DNA from: Ligustrum vulgare
Taxonomy: Eukaryota > Streptophyta > Magnoliopsida > Lamiales > Oleaceae
Direction of reading: 5' to 3'
Assembly: GCA_963555705.1 (NCBI GenBank)
Contig: OY743186.1
Coordinates: 39,357,241 to 39,421,240 of the forward strand
DNA: 64,000 bases
A model generated the notes under the pieces. It had not been told where the DNA came from, made no database searches, and saw only the letters and a list, made by a program, of their open reading frames with translations. The translations under genes were made by a program, and so were the position numbers. The first letter of the stretch is position 1, and every line of letters begins with the position of its first letter. Below are positions 42,523-55,043 of the stretch, in pieces.

Positions 42523-44878
42523 ATGGAAGACGATGATAATGCATTTGTACCCCCAAGTTACTGTTGGGTTAATACCGAAAGCGGGACAGTTGTTCGAGAG
42601 TCATGATGATGCGTATAATTTCTATAAACAGTATTCGCGGGAAGCAGGGTTTAGCATCCGCATACACAATTGCAGGAAGAATAAGGAAACGAAAGAATTA
42701 GTGTGGAAATTGTTTGTATGTTCGAGGGAGGGGAAGACGGACGAGAGTTACCGAGGAAAAATGAAAATTGCTTTATCAAGAAATCGTGGTGAATCAAGGT
42801 GCGGATGCACTGCTAGAATGTCAGTTGTGAAACAGCAGGATCAGAACACATGGGCCGTTAGTCAGTTCGTCGAGCACCATAATCACCCTTTAACAACACC
42901 AAGCAAAGTTCATTTGCTACGGTCACATCGTGAAGTGTCTGCCGCGAAGAAAGCTCTTACACAACAATTTTCAGAGGCCAACATACCTACTTGTCAGCAA
43001 GTACGACTAATGGAGATAGATGTTGGGGATCCATCTTCGATGGGTTGTGGAGAGAAAGATATCCGAAATTACCAAAGGGATCTACGCAAGGATCAGTTGG
43101 GCCATAATGCGAAGACGTTGATCGAGCATTTCGAGATGGAGAAGGAAAGGAATCCTAATTTTTTCTATGTGTACGAGACAGATGAAGATGAAGTCCTATG
43201 TCGATGTTTCTGGGCAGATTGTGAGTCGAGGAGTGCATATGCTCACTTTGGAGATGTCATTGTATTTGACACCACGTACAACACTAACAAGTACTCTATG
43301 ATATTGGCACCTTTCGTAGGAGTCAATCACCATCACCAGACAGTGGTGTTCGAATGTGGATTGCTTAGTGACGAGAAGACTGATACATTTATATGGTTGT
43401 TCTCTAACTTTTTATCTTGCATGATTGGTCAGTCCCCGCCAGGTTTGATTATCACTGATCAAGATGCCGCAATATCTTCTGCCGTGGCCCAAGTATTTCC
43501 AGCCACAGTTCATCGTTTTTGTATTTGGCACATACTGAACAAGTTCTCAGAGAAGTTAAATGCTGTGTTGTATCGGGACCAATACCATAGGTTGTTGAAT
43601 ATCATTAGAGATTCTGAAACACCTGATGAGTTTGAGGGTCGCTGGACACATTTAATGGATACAACTCCTCTAGGAACTAACGAGTGGCTACAGTCAATGT
43701 TTGAGATCCGGTCTAGATGGGTGCCTGCTTATGTTCGACATGTTTTCGCTGCTGGAATGTCAAGCAGTCAAAGGGTTGAGAGTACCCATGCCTTTTTTAA
43801 ACGCTATGTGAACAAGCGAAACACGTTGATGGAATTCATAACAAGGTTCTCTAGGGCATTGGCCAATAAAAGGCATCAGGAGTTGGCTATGAATCATATT
43901 GACTTCAGTGAGGTACCACGGGTAACTACACCCTCTATGATGGAGAGACAAATGATAGGTATATACACGAAGGCTATATTCTTATTGTTCCAGACCGAGT
44001 TGGAGCAAAGTTTCCGTTACTACATAGGTAGGAAATCCAGTTCAGATTTGGAGAAAGTATACAACGTCCACAGGGTGGAAGATGGGCAGTCATTTGAGAG
44101 GCACCGAGGGGTAACATACCACATTGCTACACAATTCATTTCTTATAGTTGTAGGTTGTTTGAGTTTGAAGGTTACCCATGTCGCCACATGCTATCATTG
44201 ATGACAAAAAATAGGTGTTTTTGCTGCCTGACATGTACATTCTCCGGCGTTGGACGAAGGGTGCAAAGTCTGTGCATATGTTCGAGGATGGTGAACGCTT
44301 ATCATATGGGAAGTTGTTGATTTCCCGCCATGGGATGCTTGCCTATATGGCTTTTGATCTAGTGGATGAAGGGTCATTGATAGAAGCACGCAGCAACTTC
44401 CTGGTGAGTGAATTTCGGAGTTTAAAAGTTCGTGTTCAATCTATAGATGATGGGGGAGATGTAGAAGCGACTAGGAATAGGAGTAGCATTCGTGAACACA
44501 CACTAGTCCTTTGTGATCCGACTCCTGTGCGAACAAAGGGCTGTGGAAAGCGTTTGAAGTCTGCAAAAGAGAAGGTCATAGCCCATGGGACGAGGAATTG
44601 TCGTACATGTGGTAGAAGTGGCCATGACAAGCGCACATGCCCAACACTGCAAATCAGGTGCGCTGAGTAAAAATCAAATTACTATTTTTGCGTGTCAATA
44701 ATTTTACTGTTCAGCGTAATTGTGTCGTTCTAATAGTTATTATTTTCGTAGGTCTCATCTAGTTAACGAGCCATACCGTCCACATCTTCCGTTCGGTGGG
44801 GCAGAAGAGGATGGGTTCACAAGCATCCACAACAACACTTATAATGCCTGGTCTGAAACATTTGATGAGCTCCCATAG
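42523..44878 (+). pseudogene. FAR1-family MULE transposase with one frameshift
   Basis: The protein has a FAR1-type DNA-binding domain (FYKQYSREAGFSIRIH ... CGCTARM ... HHNHPLT), a MULE DDE domain (VIVFDTTYNTNKYS; LIITDQDAAISS; SSQRVESTHAFFKRYV), a SWIM zinc finger (SYSCRLFEFEGYPCRHM) and a CCHC knuckle (CRTCGRSGHDKRTC). The main frame covers 42533-44214. A one-base frameshift at about 44214 moves it to the frame reading FLLPDMYILRRWTKGAKS, up to 44657. A 94-bp intron (44658-44751, ATCAG|GTGCG ... TCGTAG|GTC) leads to the last exon, ending TAG at 44878. The ATG at 42523 follows a splice acceptor but is out of frame with the domain; 42533 is the in-frame alternative. Plant FHY3/FAR1 regulators descend from such transposases, but the TIRs here show this is a transposon. 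Confidence 0.88.
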
Positions 44879-45804
44879 TTCTACATATGTTTACGTGTCT
44901 AGTGCGAATTAATTTCTGGACTAATTTGACATGTTTGATTACAAGTTTGATTGCTTTAGCTCTCATCATTTACTGTTTCTTCAATTTATTTCTTCGACTA
45001 AAAAAATTGTAGTAAGTACATTGGACAAGTACAAATTAACCAAACATCAACCGATTATGAATTAGCGAAAAGTGAATCAATAAGTACATTAGAAGACTAC
45101 ATATCTGGAAAAAAAAAGAAAGAAAAAAAAATTTCACTACAATATCGCACAACCAAGGTGCCATCCTCTCATGTGTTCTTGTAATCACGTAGTTTCCCGT
45201 GGTAAGTTTTCAACCAAATACCCGTGCAGAATGTACCTTTGTAGAAATTCAACTAAGAAATCAAACAGGAATTTCCTAAAATTACACAGCGAATAAGATG
45301 GTTGAGCACAAATGAATCAAGTTAGAAATTAGAAGGAAATCAAACTACCTTATGGCGTTCAGTTGGTGTGATCAACATTTGATATCGAAATTGTGGTTGA
45401 TCAACTACAATCGACCACATACATGAAGACAAGTGAGACACAACATAACAAAAAAGGACAACCTAATCAGGGATCAGACAGTAAGGCACACCAAGGACTC
45501 AATGGCATCGCCATGGCTGCAAGTCAATGGTTGCATTGGTAACCATGGTTGTAGAACAACCGGCACAATACCGTCCACGCTGCCAAGCCAAGATACGAAT
45601 GCCATTCATGCATTGGCGTATTTCATTTATATCAATCAAAAATAATTAGCAGCATATTGATCATCATTGCCCCTCTATACCATAACCCACCCACTCAACC
45701 CTCTCACCATAAAACCAATTACCTGTTTAATCTGCAAGTAGGTACACAACCAGCCTCAAATTAGAAATCAGTAACACTGTATGGGCATGGTTTCATAAAA
45801 AAAT

Positions 45805-46089
45805 CCAAGACTAACAATGCACGAGTCAGCTTATGCCCAAAATTCCAAAATTCAGAAAATCAGAGAAAGCAATAACATAATCACCAAACCTCCAAATTTG
45901 CAGATAATCGGATCCAGTAAGAGGTTTAAGCATAATGAGCAAATTTCCAAGACTAACAATGCACGAGTCAGCTTATGCCCAAAATTCCAAAATTCAGAAA
46001 ATCAGAGAAAGCAATAACATAATCACCAAACCTCCAAATTTGCAAATAATCGGATCCAGTAAGAGGTTTAAGCGTAATGAGCAAATTTC
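45805..46089. repeat. 142-bp tandem duplication in MULE 3' part
   Basis: CCAAGACTAACAATGCACGA recurs at 45805 and 45947, with almost identical units of 142 bases. Non-coding, between the transposase gene and the right TIR. Confidence 0.9.
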
Positions 46090-46971
46090 CTAAATTCCCA
46101 AATACACAAAAGCAGCATAAATGAGAACTCAACAAACATCATGAACCCTAAGATTTTGAAATTTCCCAAATAATTCCTATGCCATGAATCGACGAGTTTT
46201 TTTAAAAAATTACGCAAAAATTAAAACTTCCATTAGCTTCTCCAGGAAAATATACAGAAAATGGTGTTGGGTCTTCAAACTTACAGTTCATCTGTGGGCT
46301 GTAGGAGAGAAAAATGAACACTTACAAGATTTTCTCACTTATCGACGGTGCAGGCAACAGAGGGGTGGATTTTGGAGAAGAATGTGTTGACGAGAGAGTG
46401 ACGTAGCCGGAAAGGGGAGGATTAGGTGAGAGCAAAATGAAAGACAGAATAGTGGGAGTTCAGTGAGATCAAGAAGAAAGACAAACAAGCTTGGGTAGGT
46501 AGTTTATTAAAGGGGGGAGGGGTAAGGATCAGATTTGGGGCCTTTTTAAAAAAGGCCCCAAACGGGAATATCTCCCCTACTCGTGACGGGTAGGGGAGCA
46601 AAATTGATAATTTGATATATAGATAAGATGATGAATTTGGGAATGTTAATTTAAAGTTGATGTGATAGGTGAAATAAGGAAATTGTGATACCATGTTATA
46701 TATCAATTTTTTTGTCAAAGTGCAAGTACATATAGCATTTCTGATATATGAATGGGATAATTCTTCTTATACAATTACCAGCCCCTCCTGTACACCAAGC
46801 ACATTCCCATATGAATACGATACTAATTTGTGAGGGAAAATCGGGTTGTAACTTGTAACCAGTAACGATATTGGGCCCACCCCTATTGTGAGGGGGTGGT
46901 AACCCCTACTATACAAATAGAATGACCCAATTTGTGAATTCACGCATCAACATTTTTCTCTTACCATATTA

Positions 46972-47116
46972 AGGGCATGTTTGTTAACGAAATAATTTTT
47001 TTTCAAACTCATTTTTAACCACATATTTTTATGGAACCTATCACTTTTTACACCTATAATTATTTTTCAACTATACATTCCCATAAAACATTTTTTCTTC
47101 AATTACCGAATAGGCT
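46972..47116. mobile_element. Tourist-like MITE
   Basis: A 145-bp unit with ends AGGGCATGTTTG and GAATAGGCT (imperfect inverted repeats), flanked by TTA at 46969-46971 and 47117-47119. The core TTTTTAACCACATATTTTTATGG and TTTCAACTATACATT is shared with the MITEs at 3193 and 59281. Confidence 0.65.
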
Positions 47117-48900
47117 TTAAATGTCAGTATTTTTTCAATTCTGTTTCCAAGATTGAGTATATACTCTAATTAACCTAAAGATAGTATGTTGAAGTTGAAC
47201 CGGCCACCGGGCCTGTTATGCCCAAGCCCAAGAAATCAATAATATTCCTTCATGCCAAACTGTATATATTCCATTGGGATGACAAAAAATCTTGTCGAAT
47301 AGGACAGCTCGGGCTCAGCTCATAAAAAACTCAAGTCAAGTTCGGCTCGTAACTCGAAGGATCGAGCTAAGAAGTGACGGATCAAGATACTTTGTTCAGT
47401 TCAGGCGGACATCGATAAAAAAAATTCCAGCCGGGGCGGATTTCAGTAAAATAACTGTATTTTTTAAGTCGTAGTCCAAAAAATATAAAAAATCCTAACT
47501 ATTTTTTTTCACCGAATTTAGTACAGGCGACGGATTTACCTCGTCTCTGGAGCCAAGGCTCGAGTCAAAGCCGATCTGTGTAGCCTAACGAGCCACGCGA
47601 GCTAGCCTATGTACGGGCCAAAATGAATTACATCTAAAATTAGTATAAAATTTATGATTGAATTGGATCTGAAGTTATGTTTTATTTTTGTACTATATTT
47701 ATTGCGTGTATTATTTTTTAAATTAAAACACAATTCATTTGCCACTTTTAAATGCTACATTTGAGCATTCGTTTGATAAATTATTTATAAATAAATTTAT
47801 AAATAATATTTTTTCTCAAATAACATTTTAACCACATATATTTCTTCAAACCACTTTTTAAATAGTTTTTCTCGAAAATTTCACATTCTTTGTCTATAAA
47901 TAGACGAGCTTTGGTGAAAAAAGCACGATACCATTTACTCGAGCCTTAGAGCGACTCCAATGATGGTTTAAAATAGCTCAAATTAGTGATTTATATCTCC
48001 AAATTCGTCGAAATAGTCTCCATTGGTGGGGTGTAAACGAGGATGTAAATTAGGTTTCGACCAAAGATCTAAAAAAAGATCCATAATTGCATCTTGTTTT
48101 ACACCTCCACGTAGAACAAAACTAACTTGAATTTAGCTATCAATCCATTAAATTTTGATGTGAGATATATAATTTAAATTTATTATATTAATTTACATTA
48201 TAATTTGAATGTTTATATTAATTTGCACATTTTTAATTTTTTAATATTTTTATTTTCTTGACCAAATTTTGAATTTTCTAGGTCGTTTTGTTTGTAATAT
48301 TTATATATGTGCACAAATAAAAAAAATAGATTAACATAAAATCTAGTAGCTAAAAAAATGTATAAAAATTAAATTTAAATCTTATAATTTGCATATCATA
48401 ATTGGAGCAAAATTTTAATCTAAATCTATCGAAATATATAGAGATATAAAAGTGATTTTTGACGACGTAAATTAGACCGCGATTTGAGTTTCTATTATTC
48501 TTCAAATCATGAGTCGGCACGACTCATTGACCCCCTAATTGGCCGGCATATTTGTGTCCTTTTCTGTGAGTCATTGTCGGTTCTAGTCTCTACTCTCTAG
48601 AAACAAAATGTCAAAAGGCTCAAAACTGTCACTGCATGCCGACCGACTGCACCAACCCTTCTTATTTTTATATTTTATGGTGAAATCGAATTGAGTTCTT
48701 ATACGTTTGACAATAATGTCAAACCTTCTACTTGGAACAGATTCTATCATTCTAGAAACCCCAGCGTACAAGTATTTGAAGCATAGGTGGTTCAGGTTGT
48801 AGTTGTAACCGCAATAGCTACTAGTGCAGGTGATTCCTCCCACATTGGACTAATATACATTCGCCATCAACTCCACCTCACTCTACCGCCCCACACAGAC
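47117..48900. other. Repeat remnants and S40 gene upstream region
   Basis: No gene is recognised. GCTCGGGCTCAGCTC (about 47308) and CGAGCCACGCGAGCTAG (about 47590) resemble the arms of an old hAT-type element. A Tourist-like remnant is at 47765-47920 and a MITE-like start (AGAGCGACTCCAATGATGG) at 47949. The last 300 bases are the promoter and leader of the senescence-regulator gene. TACGTT-type and CACGAC motifs there are too common to call. Confidence 0.4.
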
Positions 48901-48910
48901 AGATAACCAA

Positions 48911-49612
48911 ATGGAACCAAAATTCGGCGCCGCCGCTCGGTCCCGCAACCACCAGTACCACTACGGCAGATCCTCCGACGGATTCGTCGCAATATTCCAA
49001 TACCCAGTCACCACATCCTCTACACCCTCGTTCGAGCTTACAGAACATGAAATCTTCGACATCCCCTCTGAGTCCTCATCTCCAGCTCCGGCTCCGATCT
49101 CTAAATCGAACAATCAAGTTCATAATCATAATAATTCTGGCATATTAGCAGCCCTAACAGATCGAATTGGAGATTTCAAAACTCGATCGAACACTGAATC
49201 CGGAGCGGTTTTCAACCACAAGGCATCCACCTCCGCATCACTTGCGTCCTCGACATCTTCTTCCCCTGCCTCGTCATCCTCGGCTCGAATTATGATCCCC
49301 TCAATTCCGAAAAGGCCCGCGCCGGCGACAGATAAGATGCGTTTTTACCATCAATCGGCACCGGTAAATGTTCCAATACTATCGGCGGCAATGCAGAGGA
49401 GACGAAATGAGTTTTTAAGTGTGGTTGACGACGTTGAGGAGGAGGAGGAGGAGGGGAATGAGGAGGTTGTTCCTCCACACGAGATGGTGGCAACCAAGAA
49501 TTCGCCCATATTGGCGTCCTTGGTCCTAGAAGGTGCTGGTCGGACATTGAAAGGGCGAGATCTGAGGCAGGTGCGCAATGCTGTTTGGCGAAAGACAGGT
49601 TTCATTGATTAA
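48911..49612 (+). CDS. S40-like senescence regulator (DUF584)
   Basis: This intact single-exon gene encodes 233 residues. The protein has a low-complexity serine/alanine/proline-rich N-terminal two thirds (SSTSSSPASSSSA), a conserved SAPVNVPILS motif at about 150-160, an acidic run (VEEEEEEGNEEV), PPHEMVA and the family's signature C-terminus SLVLEGAGRTLKGRDLRQVRNAVWRKTGF. This identifies the plant Senescence_reg (S40) family, small nuclear proteins whose transcripts rise in leaf senescence and stress. The start at 48911 is the first methionine in the GC-rich coding stretch. A MULE begins about 250 bp downstream. Family assignment is firm; the role of this copy is inference. Confidence 0.93.
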   Translation: MEPKFGAAARSRNHQYHYGRSSDGFVAIFQYPVTTSSTPSFELTEHEIFDIPSESSSPAPAPISKSNNQVHNHNNSGILAALTDRIGDFKTRSNTESGAVFNHKASTSASLASSTSSSPASSSSARIMIPSIPKRPAPATDKMRFYHQSAPVNVPILSAAMQRRRNEFLSVVDDVEEEEEEGNEEVVPPHEMVATKNSPILASLVLEGAGRTLKGRDLRQVRNAVWRKTGFID

Positions 49613-50755
49613 ATTTTATAACTATTTTGTAAATTGTGGGAATTCTAGTCTGTTGGCTTCAATAATAATATGATTATATTTGTATATTGTAGTGGAGATA
49701 TATATTGTATATAAACGCAAACCAGACCGAGAGCTAATTTTCCACTCAGTTTCTTTTCATTTGTATATAGTGTTTAGCTTATTTTGTCATGGTGAGGGAA
49801 GCCATTTTCTATCTATTTTGGGCGGTGAAATACTGTTGTTTGGATGATAATGGCCAAATTTTTTTTTTAGAGAATTTGCAAAAATGTCTAATTCCATACC
49901 AATCACAAAATTTGTGTCCAAAGTTAATAGTTTTTGCAAAAATGACCAAATTTTGGTGTAATTTGACCATGTTACCCTTAATGAAACCTATATATATATA
50001 CACACACACATACATATATCTTGATTAGACCTATGAGTTGACTAGTACTAGTTAATATCCATTGGTTTTATTGAAATGTTGGGTAAAAATCTCAAGAGTT
50101 TTTTGAGACAAATATTTTGAACTTTTCCTACCATTTTTCTTACATTTTAGAGAGGTCCGTGGAAGGATATTGGTGAAAAAATCTTGACAAAATATTTACT
50201 ACCATATTTTGGAATCCATTTGGCATACAAGAAATTTTATTACAAGGTATTATTTACCAATTTTTGTTTCCATTGAGAACTTGTATTTACTTATTTTGCA
50301 TTATCTTAAAAAAATTGAGAAAAATACTAGGTAATTAGTTGAATTAGTTTTTTAAGATTTTGAAATTATTGTCATCTATATTATGAGCATTGTGTAGTGT
50401 TATTATCTAATCATGTCACTTTTTGTATCATTTATGTTAGTAATATGAGGTTGTTGTGTAATGAATATGTCATTAATGGTGGAAATGAATATTTCTAAAC
50501 AAAAGGGTAGTTGGAGAAGAAGAGATATGCAAGTGTTGAGGGAATTACGTGTTGTCATTCTCGACATTTAAAATATCGGGAATGACATTTAAACTGTTGT
50601 TCTGGACATTTTTCAAAATGTCGAGATAGCTTCTCAAATGTACTCACTATTGTTAATCGTTTGTAACGCCTTCTTCTAGATATCTTCGTTGTGTCCGCTT
50701 ATCTCGTGTTAAATCATCATAGAATTGTTCCTGACATCTAGGTCTGACAGATATA

Positions 50756-52218
50756 ATGAGGTTCGTTGTCTCACACGGTGGAAATTTTCTCAACATTGAT
50801 GACAATTGGAAGTGGCTTGGCAACTGTACTACATCTATTGTCGTTCGAAGTGACATTAAATTTGAGGAACTTCTGAATGTACTTTTCAAGAAGCTCATCA
50901 TTGACAGAATCAAATTTCGGATCCAGTTAAAATTCTTTGTTCCAAACATGAATATACCACCAGCTGATGTGCTGGACGATGAGGACCTGCAGTGGTACAT
51001 TTATGTGCACACACAAGCAGCATTGTGTGTGATTATTGATGAACTTGATCCAAGTAGCTTTCATGTGAATGTAGCTAATGAGATTTCACCACCACTTGAA
51101 GGTGAAGTGTCTACACATGAAGAGATGGTTGTGTGTTAGTTACAGGATTCGAGAATAATTCCCGATATAGAGCTATCAAACGATGAAGAAAATGAACAAG
51201 CTGAAGATAATCATGAAGATGCAGAAATACAACCGCTACTTGAAAGCACATTTACAACAGATTCCCAAGGAGTAATAGCTGAGAATCAAATATACTATAG
51301 TAAGAAACAACTGCACACGAGGCAAGCACTATAATTTGTGTGGACGGTAATCATTTGAAAGGAAAATATAAGGGTACTCTTCTAGTAGCAGTAGGATAAG
51401 ATGGAAACAAGCAAATATATCCAGTTGCATGGGATATTGTTGATGCGGAGACTAATGTATCCTGGTACTGGTTCTTCTCGAAATTGAAAGATGTGGTAGA
51501 TGATTCAGAGCACCTTGTGTTTATTTCGGACAGAAAAACTAGCATAAAAAGGGCAATTACCATGTTGTATCCACAGTCTCACCACGGTGCGTGCATTTGG
51601 CATATTGAGAAAAACATGATTAGTCGGTATAGTAATAGCAACGCAATCATTTTATTCAAGCGAGCAGCATTGGCATACCGAGTATCAAAGTTTGAGTAAG
51701 TTATGGATCAGATAAAGATCATTCGTCCCGCTATGGCTTCGTACTTGACCTGTGCATCTATTTTGGCATGGTCGAGGGCGAATTTCGGAGGAAACCGATA
51801 CAACATCATGACGAACAATGGTGCTGAGTCCTTGAATTTGGTTCTTAGGCGAGAACGAAGCTATCCTATTGTTGCACTAGTAGAATGCATAAGAGCTATG
51901 ATGCAAAAGTGATTCTATGAGCGAAGAACCGCCTCATCAATATGCACTTCAAATTTGACACCGAAGATGGAGGTCGAGTTGAGACTTTCGTTTGACGTCG
52001 GTACAACAATGTCGGTACATCATTTGGATGAGTTGGTAATTGAGGTAGGTGTAGGATTGGACTTGGCTACTGTCGATCTCATCGGGAACACATGCTCATG
52101 TCGAGAATTCAAACTACGTGAAATGCCGTGTGCTCATGTATGCAGTGCGGCCTGTTCAAAACAGATTTCTTTGTACGCTTTATGCTCCCCTTACTACACT
52201 GCCTCACATTGGAGATAA
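50756..52218 (+). pseudogene. MuDRA-like transposase, decayed
   Basis: Starting at 50756 the first frame (to 51139) is the N-terminal PB1-like region often seen in MuDR transposases (MRFVVSHGGNFLNIDDNWKW). After a stop and an acidic linker, CVDGNHLKGKYKGTLLVA (about 51337) provides the first catalytic D, FISDRKTSIKRAI (about 51520) the second, and NNGAESLNLVLRR (about 51815) the E. The SWIM finger CSCREFKLREMPCAHVCSA ends the block. Breaks include TAG at 51137-51139, TAA at 51397-51399, TAA at 51698, TGA at about 51911 and frame changes between pieces. Parts before the catalytic core are shortened, so it cannot be functional. Confidence 0.85.
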
Positions 52219-53518
52219 TCCTACAGCGAAGTAATAAACCCAGTCGAACACCAATGTCAATGGATTGTTCCACATGATATCCGTTCCATAATCATAGCAC
52301 CTCCAAACATACGAAGACCTCCGGTCGTCTTGCAACCCAACGTCGATGCTCGAGAACCGAAACTTTTACTAGATCGCGCAAGTGTGGCCGTTGTTGAAAT
52401 TATGGTCACAATAGGGTCACGTGCAGACATCCTACACCATCGAATACCAGGAGATGATAAATAAGTATGATTTTTTGGCTTTTAAGTACTACACAAGATC
52501 TTCATGTTCCCTGGTTTTGTTGTTGTATTAATCGGCAATGTATTTTGTTGGCACTATTTCACAGGACATGGTCAGTTACAATATCTTGTGTAGTCTTTCA
52601 TGTTGTAACATAGCTGAATGTTATGCTGCTTTTGTTTCATTCTCTACACTCTATAATTGATGAGTTCAAATTATCATTCTCGACATTTGTTCCCTGCTTT
52701 TCCAGACGCTTGACATTTCCAAATGTTTAGATGTACAAAATCTGTTCGAAATGGTTAATGCGTCAAAAAATACATCAAACCCCATTGAACTGTGTGAACA
52801 AAACACTAACTCTATCCACTACTAGAAAACATGTGTTTGAATCATGGTAAATTGTCATAATAGATACTCTTAATATTGGAGGGGTGCCTAACACAAAATG
52901 GTACATGGATAAAATGTTTCTAACTCTTTCTCTTATGATCATGCTTCACCTTCTTTCGTCCAATGCGTGTGTAAGGTGTTTTCATGTTAGCACTTGCAAT
53001 TTTTTCCGGCTGGAACGTGCTCTGCGAGGCTGTACTTCACAAGGCTTGCTTGCTTCTTCACGTGTAACAATCTCTTTGTTGCTTGTTGCCGTGGCCAATA
53101 CTGTGGCAGTAGTAGCTCCCTCAACTTTATCTGCATTTTCATCTTGTTGACCCTGCAAGGTTAGTCATGAAATGAATGGGTAAGAGCGTTTAACATAACA
53201 TGGGTGTCCAGTAAATGAGAAATTAAATTAGCACATTTAAAATACCTCTTTCCCATTATCATCTACAACATCCATGTTCTGTACTAGTTGTTCATTTTTC
53301 CCCTCGCCTGCACCCGTCATTCATGTCTCTTCTTCTCGTAAATGGTTGTCATCATGTGCATCACCTCCATCGTAATTATTACCACCCAAATCGTAATGGT
53401 CCCCAATACCACCAAAAGGATCATTTTCCATCCTCGTTTTCATAGCAAGGTCATCAATTTTGGAATAGATCTCCCTTTTTTCCTCCAACACATTTTCACG
53501 AATTCCACATGCATGATT

Positions 53519-55043
53519 TTATATTCTTGATCCAACCCTATCAAATCGAGCTCTAATCTCCTCAGTTAAATCAGAAAACCTCCTTTCCATTTTGTCATTG
53601 TGTTCTTTAAGTAAACCCTTCACCTCTTCAAAAAATTCTTGAACATGCGCAACACTTTGGCCAGACCCCGACGCTTGATCCTTCTTACGAGTTGCATCCA
53701 ATTCTAATTCCGAACTATCGTTACTGTATGCACGTTCACGTCGACGACGTCTACTAACAGAACTCTTCTCAACCTCCTTACCCTTTGACACTGCGGCTGC
53801 AGGAACGATGGTCTCGTCTTCAGGTTGGCCATCTTGTATTTGAATTGCATCCCTCACAACAGAGTCCAGTACGGAATCTTCAACATCCACAGATGGCACT
53901 AGATCTGTATAGTACGCTAACAATGCTTCTTCGAAAGACGGTCAGAGTGTTGCCCATACATGCAACTAGCTTGGGAAATCATAACAATCAAGTAGTAAGA
54001 AAATGACGAAATAAATCTGAATATGTGAATTTCATGCCAAAAAGGACATTAACCAAACATGCGTAAGTAACATCCCTCACCGATGATATAATTCACTCAC
54101 TCGTGTCTTGTCCAAGAATTTCGAATATGTACGGGACTGGGGCTGTCTAGAGGCCGACCAATGCAACATCCTCGGGAGCTCAACCCCAAGTTTGGTTGCA
54201 AAACGAGTCCCAAGTTCTGGGATCGCCTCGTAAACCCACAACTGCATAACAAAAACCAATACTGTAGTATGCAGTAAAGTAATGTAGAAAAGTAAACGCT
54301 ATGCAAGGCAGACTATGAATTTCGAAGAAATTAATTACCTGAATAGCCAATGGAAATCCGTACAAAGTGTAAGACATTCTGTTGACACTGTTTATCTTCG
54401 CCAAATCTGCCTTTTTACCCCCAACCACGTTTAATTGACTTGATGAGAGCTCGATAGCAAACTGTTCCCCAGGGGTACGAATTGAAAAGGTCCAAGTCAT
54501 CCGCTATTGACAATGTGTCCGGATGTATACCCACATTTCGATCCCGAGCATTGAATATACCTTCAATGATCAAAGCAAGTCCTAACTTGTAGCGATCATT
54601 CCTATTCTGGCACTTCAGGAAAACCTTTTCCAAATCGGTAGTAGTTACCCTATCGATGGAACAGAAATACTTGCCCCACAACCGGGTTTTCTCAATTATT
54701 TTTTTAGATTGCTCGTCAATAGGAACTGCACTGCACCTCAACCCCGTGATCAATGAATATTCTAGCATCCCAAATCGACAGTAGCATTGGTTAACGTTGA
54801 GCTATGCCTCATGCTCTTTCCGACAAACTATGAGGGGTTTATCATCTCCTGGATCAACTATGCAGATAATTTTATGTCCGCTAGTTTAGCAACATGCCCT
54901 ACGCAGCTATCTTCGAACATTCGTTTTTGCTGTGCGTCTAATTTGTCCAGCACGATTTTTATGTACTTTGTGTTTCTAACTTGGGATACCTGTGCCGGAA
55001 CCCCCTCTTCTTGCGAAACGACGTATCTATGTGAGATCGTCAT
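53519..55043 (-). pseudogene. DUF1985-type gene of MULE, Ulp1 domain missing
   Basis: On the minus strand pieces read in order: VLDKLDAQQKRMFEDSCVGH (55043-54858); MLEYSLITGLRCSAVPIDEQ ... LDLFNSYPWGTVCYRALIKS (54768-54415), the DUF1985 core; LWVYEAIPELGTRFATKLG and MLHWSASRQPQSRTY (about 54250-54100); and a lysine/arginine-rich, then coiled-coil tail (SSVSRRRRRERAYSNDSSEL, FFEEVKGLLKEHNDKMERRF) at 53923-53519. In related elements an Ulp1-like cysteine protease domain follows; I find no His/Asp/Cys block between 53518 and 52219. An in-frame stop at about 54858 and frame changes show decay. Some gaps may be introns. Confidence 0.75.

Larger units (their letters stand above)
41647..46602 (+). 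mobile_element. FAR1-like MULE with long TIRs
   Basis: The left end TTTGCTCCCCTACCCGTCAC and the inverted right end are the same for 20 bases. The inverted similarity extends at least 300 bases inward (GGGGCC and AAGGCCCC hairpin block, ATAAACTACCTACCC, CTTTCTTCTTGATC, CTTTCATTTTG, CTTCTCCAAAAT). Long TIRs and a MULE transposase gene identify a Mutator-like element of about 4.96 kb. The immediate flanks share only TTGAT, so a clean 9-bp duplication could not be confirmed. C-runs near 41812 interrupt the left arm. Confidence 0.8.

Noticed and set aside
42523..44878. Domesticated FHY3/FAR1 host transcription factor
   Set aside because: The gene is enclosed by long matching TIRs and carries a frameshift, so a transposon transposase is the better explanation.
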